Shown: in pieces, positions 58,938 through 64,000 of the stretch
Layout: the number at the start of each line of letters is the position of its first letter
How positions within the stretch are numbered: the first letter of the stretch is position 1
NCBI GenBank assembly: GCA_029261035.1
Contig: JAJDCD010000012.1
Location: forward strand, 1-64,000
Source: Candidatus Omnitrophota bacterium
GTDB lineage: Bacteria; Omnitrophota; Omnitrophia; Omnitrophales; JACROU01
Reading direction: 5' to 3'
DNA length: 64,000 nucleotides
Program-made: the position numbers and the translations under genes
The notes under the pieces: generated by a model
Database searches by the model: none
Seen by the model: the letters and a program-made list of their open reading frames with translations, nothing else
What the model was told of the DNA's origin: nothing

Positions 58938-60182
58938 TCATTTTTTCTTAGTATCTACAAAACGTGCTTCCATTGAAATTTTGTGCAAAATAAGACCCTC
59001 AATATCTGTTAACACCTTTACAAATTCTCGTCCTTTATTCAACGCATCTTTAGTATAATGAATCACTTGAAAGCTCTTTATAAAGCTTGAAGAGCTTAAG
59101 GGTGAAAAAAAGCGTGCTGTCCCTGCTGTCGGTAGGACATGACTAGGCCCTGCGATGTAGTCTCCAATAACTGTCGGAGAATAAGGTCCTATAAAAACTG
59201 TCCCTGCATGTTTTATCTTTTTTAGATAAATATTAGGAGATTTAGTGATAATCTCCAAATGTTCCGGAGCCATCTCATTTACAACCTCACAACCCTCTTC
59301 TAAAGAAGATACCATAATAATATAGCCCGGTTCGACTCTTTTTCTAATCTGCTCTGCCAACTTCTTTGAGTTCGTCACCAAAAAGCCAGACCCACCAATA
59401 TGTTCTGTTTGAGCTAGAAGGTCACAGGTGACAAAATTAGGATCGGCTGACGCATCTGCTAAAATACAAATTTCACTTGGTCCAGCCACCATGTCAATGT
59501 CTACATAACCATACACCTGCCTCTTTGCTTCTGTTACATAGGAGTTTCCAGGCCCAACGATTTTATCGACTTTCTTAATTGTTCTTGTTCCAAAAGCCAA
59601 AGCAGCAATTGCTTGAGCACCACCACAACGATAAATCTCTTTAATCCCTAACAAATTAGCCACTACTAATATTTGAGGATTGATATCTTCTGTATCCCTT
59701 TGAGGTGGAGTAACCAAAACCAGATCTTTTACCCCTGCAATTTTCGCAGGTAATGCTGTCATCAAGACAGTAGAAATTAATGGTGCTTGTCCTCCAGGAA
59801 CATAGATGCCAACACGCTCTAAAGGAGAATAACATTTACTTAATTTCGCTCCATCGCAGCCCTTTACAGAGTAACTCTTTTTAATATCTTTTTCGTAAAA
59901 CTGTTTAGCGTTACTCTGAAACTCTTTTATTAAAGGAACAAAATCATACCCTTCTACTTTTTCATAAGCCTTGTTAATTTCCCCTTCGGAAACTCTTAAT
60001 TTTTTCAAAGGTATATCAATACGATCAAACTCCTTAGTAAATCTTCTCAATGCTGCATCTCCATGAGTCCGAACTTCTTGAAGAATCTTATGCACTTTTT
60101 TAAAAAGTAGCTCATCAAACTCAACTTCTTTGAGACGGCTAATCTTTTTTTGAGTTGTCTTATCCCATTGCACGACTTGCAT
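58938..60182 (-). CDS. hisD: Histidinol dehydrogenase
   Basis: A 414-residue zinc enzyme performing the last two oxidations to histidine. Motifs: ERVGIYVPGGQAPLISTVLM, GGAQAIAALAFGTRTI, DKIVGPGNSYVTEAKRQVYG, DMVAGPSEICILAD, QTEHIGGSGFLVT, EMAPEHLEI (two conserved catalytic residues) and YIAGPSHVLPT. Slightly short (usual about 430). It is the first his gene in this block, 17 bases downstream of alaS. Confidence 0.97.
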   Translation of the reverse strand: MQVVQWDKTTQKKISRLKEVEFDELLFKKVHKILQEVRTHGDAALRRFTKEFDRIDIPLKKLRVSEGEINKAYEKVEGYDFVPLIKEFQSNAKQFYEKDIKKSYSVKGCDGAKLSKCYSPLERVGIYVPGGQAPLISTVLMTALPAKIAGVKDLVLVTPPQRDTEDINPQILVVANLLGIKEIYRCGGAQAIAALAFGTRTIKKVDKIVGPGNSYVTEAKRQVYGYVDIDMVAGPSEICILADASADPNFVTCDLLAQTEHIGGSGFLVTNSKKLAEQIRKRVEPGYIIMVSSLEEGCEVVNEMAPEHLEIITKSPNIYLKKIKHAGTVFIGPYSPTVIGDYIAGPSHVLPTAGTARFFSPLSSSSFIKSFQVIHYTKDALNKGREFVKVLTDIEGLILHKISMEARFVDTKKK

Positions 60183-60198
60183 AATAGATTTCCTTTTT

Positions 60199-62802
60199 CT
60201 ACGATTCTAATATCGTAATAATATTACTCATCAATTCTTTAATTTTCTCGGGGTTTCTGCCCCCACCCTGAGCCATATCTTTCCGACCTCCTCCAGAACC
60301 TTCTAAAGGAATAACAACTTTCTTTAGAATATCGTTGGAGCTTACATTGCTTTCTTTCATATCTTGACTAAGGGCCACAATCACATTTGATTTTTGCTCT
60401 TCAATTGAAAATAAAATTAAAATAGAACTCTTTGTTTTTTGTTTCAAAACATCAATAGTATGTCTCAATTCAGAAATCGGAATGGAATCAAAACATGCTG
60501 CAATCACATTAAAACCATTCCATTTTTTGGCATTTGAAATCAATGAATTTAAATCTATCGATTTAGCTTTTGCTCCCCTATTTCCTTTTTCAAGTTCCCT
60601 CATCCTAATTTGTAGTTTTTCAATACGTTGAGAAATATCCTCTGGACTCGATTTCAACGTATTAGCCACTTCTAAAATCTTAACTCGCTGTTCTTGAATT
60701 GCTTTAAGAGCATTTATTCCCGTCAAAGCCTCAATTCTTCGAGTCCCACTTGAAACAGATGAATCCGAGGTGATTAAAAAAGCTCCAATATCTCCTGTAC
60801 GAGAAACATGAGTTCCTCCACAAAACTCCAAACTCACTTCACCCACTCGTAGAATACGAACCTTATCCCCATACTTATCACCGAAAAAAGCTAATGCACC
60901 TTCTTTTCGTGCTTCTTCTAGCGTTTTCACTTCTGCTTCAGCTGGAATATTTTCTAAAATAATTTCATTAACTCTAGTTTCTAACTTTTCTATTTCACTC
61001 CTTGTTAATGCTTGAGAATGGGCGTAATCGAATCGCAACTTATCTTCATTAACCAGAGACCCCATCTGCCTTACATGAGACCCTAAAACATCTCTCATAA
61101 CAGCCTGGAGAATATGCGTCGCTGTATGATTTCTTTTCGTAGACGCCCTCAAAGCCCGATCAATAATTGCATTAACATGATCTCCAACCATAACAGAGCC
61201 TTTTTTAATCTCTACATAATGAACAATTCTTTCCCCGTCTTTTTTAGAATCTTTAACTACAGCGGAAAAATTAGAGTTCTCTAACTCACCTCGATCTCCT
61301 ACTTGCCCACCTCCTTCACCGTAAAAAGGAGTCTTATTCAATATCACTACCGCTTCAGTCCCTGACTGTTCAACGAAAAGAACTTCAGCTTCCTCAAATG
61401 AGCATAGATCATATCCCAAAAACTCTGTATCTGGAATATCCGCAATTTTTTTCGAAAGCTCAGATACAACAAAGATATCCCCAGAGATTCCACTGGACTG
61501 CTTTGATCTTTCCTTTTGCTGCCTCATCTCAAGGTCAAACCCTTTTCTATCAATCGTAAGTCCTTCAGCATCTAAAATCAACTCAGTCAACTCGTCAGGA
61601 AATCCAAATGTGTCATAAAGTTTAAACACATTACTGCCTGTAAGCTGCTTTTTCTTATCTTTCTTTGCTACGAGAATCATTTTATTTAAAATATCAATTC
61701 CCTGCTCCAAAGTATCCCAAAAACGTTCTTCTTCCATTTTCATATTCAGAAAGATAGAATCTCTATTTGATTTAAGCTCTGGATAAACCCCTGCCATCTC
61801 ATCAATAATAATATCAACTAACTCATTTATAAAAGGGCCATCGGCACCCAATTGTTTTCCATACCAAGTCGCACGTCTTATTAACTTCCGAATAACATAA
61901 CCCCGACCTTCATTTACAGGAACGGCGCCGTCGTTAATAGCAAAAATCGAAGCTCGAGCATGATCAATAATGGTATAGACAATACTTCTGTTATTTTCTA
62001 CAGCCTCATTATTTAAACCTAAAACCTTAATCAGCTTTTTAATCATAGGTTGAAATAAATCTATTTCAAAATTTGTTTTCTTACCTTGAAGAACACACAC
62101 CAAGCGTTCCAGACCCATACCTGTATCAATATTCTTATTTGATAATGGCTCAAGAACTCCTCCGTCTTTCCGATCAAATTGAGTGAATACTAAATTCCAG
62201 ATTTCAGCAAAGCGCCCACACTCACAATCAATATTACACGCCTCATTACATTTAGGATTTTTCCCTTGATCGTAATAAATCTCTGAACAAGGTCCACAGG
62301 GTCCGTTAGGACCATCCTTAGGGGCATTAGAAGGCCAGTAATTAGACTTATCTCCCAGCTTCGTGATGTGAGATTCTTCTATTTTTATTTCATCTTTCCA
62401 AATTTTGTAAGCCTCATCATCACTTTCATGCACACTGATCTGAAGTTTTTCAGCTGGGATTGAAAGTTCCTTTGTTAAAAACTCCCAAGCCCATTCAATA
62501 GCTTCACGCTTAAAGTAATCTCCAAAAGAAAAGTTTCCTAGCATTTCAAAGAAAGAATGATGATAAGGAGTTTTCCCTACATTCTCCAAATCTCCTGTTC
62601 GTATACATTTTTGAGAACTTGTTGCACGGGTCATATCTTTCTTTATACCTAAAAAATATTCTTTAAATTGATTCATTCCAGCACCCGTAAAAAGGAGGGT
62701 CGGATCATTTTGAGGAATCAATGAATCAGAAGAGACAATACGATGGCCTTTTGACTCGAAATATTTTAAATATTTATCTCTAACTTCATTAGTTGTAATC
62801 AT
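60199..62802 (-). CDS. alaS: Alanyl-tRNA synthetase
   Basis: An 867-residue class II synthetase. The core opens YFESKGHRIVSSDSLIPQNDPTLLFTGAGMNQFK; a Cys-rich insertion (PCGPCSEIYYDQG...CNEACNIDCEC) follows, then the editing domain with NHTATHILQAV (HxxxH) and the CGGTHVSRTGDIG site. The C-terminal C-Ala domain ends in a Gly-rich GGGRKDMAQGGG. All parts are present. It lies 3 bases after recX. Confidence 0.97.
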   Translation of the reverse strand: MITTNEVRDKYLKYFESKGHRIVSSDSLIPQNDPTLLFTGAGMNQFKEYFLGIKKDMTRATSSQKCIRTGDLENVGKTPYHHSFFEMLGNFSFGDYFKREAIEWAWEFLTKELSIPAEKLQISVHESDDEAYKIWKDEIKIEESHITKLGDKSNYWPSNAPKDGPNGPCGPCSEIYYDQGKNPKCNEACNIDCECGRFAEIWNLVFTQFDRKDGGVLEPLSNKNIDTGMGLERLVCVLQGKKTNFEIDLFQPMIKKLIKVLGLNNEAVENNRSIVYTIIDHARASIFAINDGAVPVNEGRGYVIRKLIRRATWYGKQLGADGPFINELVDIIIDEMAGVYPELKSNRDSIFLNMKMEEERFWDTLEQGIDILNKMILVAKKDKKKQLTGSNVFKLYDTFGFPDELTELILDAEGLTIDRKGFDLEMRQQKERSKQSSGISGDIFVVSELSKKIADIPDTEFLGYDLCSFEEAEVLFVEQSGTEAVVILNKTPFYGEGGGQVGDRGELENSNFSAVVKDSKKDGERIVHYVEIKKGSVMVGDHVNAIIDRALRASTKRNHTATHILQAVMRDVLGSHVRQMGSLVNEDKLRFDYAHSQALTRSEIEKLETRVNEIILENIPAEAEVKTLEEARKEGALAFFGDKYGDKVRILRVGEVSLEFCGGTHVSRTGDIGAFLITSDSSVSSGTRRIEALTGINALKAIQEQRVKILEVANTLKSSPEDISQRIEKLQIRMRELEKGNRGAKAKSIDLNSLISNAKKWNGFNVIAACFDSIPISELRHTIDVLKQKTKSSILILFSIEEQKSNVIVALSQDMKESNVSSNDILKKVVIPLEGSGGGRKDMAQGGGRNPEKIKELMSNIITILES

Positions 62803-62805
62803 GAC

Positions 62806-63321
62806 CTACCAATCTATGCTACTATTTGAATCCATTTTTTCAACAATCGTTCTACATATTTCAAAATCAAAGCCTTTTCGTGCAAGAAAATTATAAATTC
62901 TGTTTTTTACCTTATTATCAAATTCTCCGTTTGATGGCATTCGAGATTGAGCTAACTCCATAGCTCTTTCCATTTGAGATGTGCTATTTTCAGGTTCAAA
63001 ATTTTCTTCAATTTGCGTTGTTGTAATTCCTCTTTGTTTTAGCTTATTTACAATCTGAAGATTCCCAACACCTTTGTCTCTTAGCTCTTCAACATAAACC
63101 TCTATAAAACGAACGTCATTAATCAACCGGTTCTTTTTTAATACGTCTAATGTTTCTTTTATATCAGCAGAAGTGTGTTTCTTTAATACCATTTTCTTAG
63201 TTAGCTCTGCTTCCGAATGCATCCGAATGCCTATCACTCTCAAAGCATAAAGAAGCGCTTTATTCTTTACTGGCTCTTTATTCTCTTTAGATTTATTCTC
63301 TTTTAATTGCCTCATAATCAT
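62806..63321 (-). CDS. recX: RecX-family regulator of RecA
   Basis: A 171-residue three-helix-repeat protein. It has RVIGIRMHSEAELTKKM, KNRLINDVRFIEVYVEELRDKGVGNLQI and KNRIYNFLARKGFDFEI, the repeated RecX pattern. RecX binds the RecA filament and limits its activity. It lies directly after recA, though a terminator hairpin separates the two. The Lys/Glu-rich first 25 residues are poorly conserved. Confidence 0.9.
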   Translation of the reverse strand: MIMRQLKENKSKENKEPVKNKALLYALRVIGIRMHSEAELTKKMVLKKHTSADIKETLDVLKKNRLINDVRFIEVYVEELRDKGVGNLQIVNKLKQRGITTTQIEENFEPENSTSQMERAMELAQSRMPSNGEFDNKVKNRIYNFLARKGFDFEICRTIVEKMDSNSSIDW

Positions 63322-63340
63322 GCTTTTCCATAAAAACAGA

Positions 63341-63375
63341 AACGGCTCCCTGGAATTCGTAAAGAAGGAGCCGTT
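63341..63375 (-). terminator. Rho-independent-type terminator of recA
   Basis: AACGGCTCC and GGAGCCGTT form a perfect 9-bp GC-rich stem with a 17-base loop. On the - strand the stem is followed by TCTGTTTTTAT. It starts 20 bases after the recA stop codon and lies in front of recX, so it would limit RecX relative to RecA. Confidence 0.85.
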
Positions 63376-63394
63376 CTAAGAATAAAGTTATTAA

Positions 63395-64000
63395 TTAAAC
63401 AGTTACTGGTTGAGCAAATATTTTATCTTTTACTTTTGTTTCGATCTCATCTAAAACCTTAGGGTTCTCTTTTAAGAAGGCTCGAACATTCTCTCTTCCT
63501 TGACCAATTTTTTCATTCTTATAAGAAAGCCAAGATCCTGATTTTTCAAGAATATCATTTTCCACAGCCAGATCAATAATCGTTGCAGAGCGAGAGATTC
63601 CTTCATCAAACATAATGTCGAATTCAGCTGTTTTAAATGGAGGAGCCACTTTATTCTTTACAACCTTAACACGCACTCGGTTTCCAATAATCGAATCACC
63701 TTTCTTGATTGACCCAATTCTTCGAATATCCATTCTCAACGATGAAAAGAATTTCAAAGCCTTTCCACCAGGAGTTGTCTCAGGGTTACCAAACATAACA
63801 CCAATTTTATCTCGAATTTGGTTAATAAATATAACGCTGGTTTTAGATCGACTAATAACAGAGGTTAGTTTTCTTAATGCTTGAGACATCAAACGTGCTT
63901 GAGAGCCCATTTGATGATCCCCTATATTGCCTTCAATTTCCGACTTAGGAACCAAAGCAGCTACCGAGTCTACAACAATCAAATCAACAGACTCTGATTT
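63395..64000 (-). CDS. recA: Recombinase RecA, C-terminal part (start outside window)
   Basis: The reading frame is open to the window edge, so the Walker A half of the gene lies outside. The visible 201 residues begin in [24 protein letters not shown] (Walker B) and continue through the L1/L2 DNA loops ([43 protein letters not shown]) and the C-terminal domain. RecA catalyses strand exchange in recombination and SOS. Confidence 0.97.
   Translation of the reverse strand, partial: KSESVDLIVVDSVAALVPKSEIEGNIGDHQMGSQARLMSQALRKLTSVISRSKTSVIFINQIRDKIGVMFGNPETTPGGKALKFFSSLRMDIRRIGSIKKGDSIIGNRVRVKVVKNKVAPPFKTAEFDIMFDEGISRSATIIDLAVENDILEKSGSWLSYKNEKIGQGRENVRAFLKENPKVLDEIETKVKDKIFAQPVTV

Noticed and set aside
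1-64000. tRNA, rRNA and riboswitch genes
   Set aside because: I looked in the gaps between genes and saw no cloverleaf-like or rRNA-like sequence; a covariance search would be needed to exclude small RNAs.

Overview
The window is AT-rich, densely coded chromosomal DNA from an outer-membrane-bearing bacterium: it encodes a secretin and lipoprotein and signal-peptide genes. Gene order, the low G+C, a Bat/MoxR operon and one very large multi-enzyme gene would fit Candidatus Omnitrophota or a relative. That placement is inference, since no rRNA gene is present.

Left arm, + strand (1-25.5 kb). A YceI-like fragment comes first. It is followed by a type IV pilus locus (about 0.66-13.4 kb): a stand-alone MshEN protein, two PilB/GspE-type ATPases, PilC, a PilS/PilR-like two-component pair, a pilin behind a probable sigma-54 promoter, PilM, PilN, PilO, PilP and a short secretin. 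A housekeeping run follows: RNase G, RmuC, type-4 uracil-DNA glycosylase, acylphosphatase, CCA-adding enzyme, YbaK-type deacylase, ACT-domain protein, peptide deformylase, a PfkB kinase and a HEAT-repeat protein whose frame continues past its stop codon. A hairpin-rich gap (25.5-25.9 kb) separates the two convergent arms.

Middle, - strand (25.9-35.1 kb). An aerotolerance-type (Bat) operon: BatD-like, MoxR, DUF58, second BatD-like, BatA-like, and a BatB/BatC-like fusion with a Gln/Ser-rich tract. YfcE-, YqeY- and YkgJ-like genes trail it. A pair of REP-like palindromes lies between moxR and the DUF58 gene.

The exceptional gene (35440-46152, - strand) encodes one 3570-residue polypeptide. After a predicted signal peptide and an unassigned ~460-residue domain it carries isocitrate lyase, malate synthase, GTP-type PEP carboxykinase and a Leu/Glu-dehydrogenase-family domain in tandem, then an unassigned C-terminal domain. 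The two glyoxylate-shunt enzymes and the PEP-forming step of gluconeogenesis are therefore in one chain, with most catalytic motifs intact. It has its own sigma-70-type promoter and appears monocistronic.

Right arm, - strand (46.7-64 kb): dnaK with a strong terminator, an NtrB/NtrC-like pair directly downstream of trpD-trpC, trpG-trpE, hisF-hisA-hisH-hisB-hisD, alaS, recX and the 3' part of recA. A lipoprotein gene on the opposite strand splits trpEG from trpDC. I found no tRNA, rRNA, CRISPR array, complete insertion sequence or prophage.
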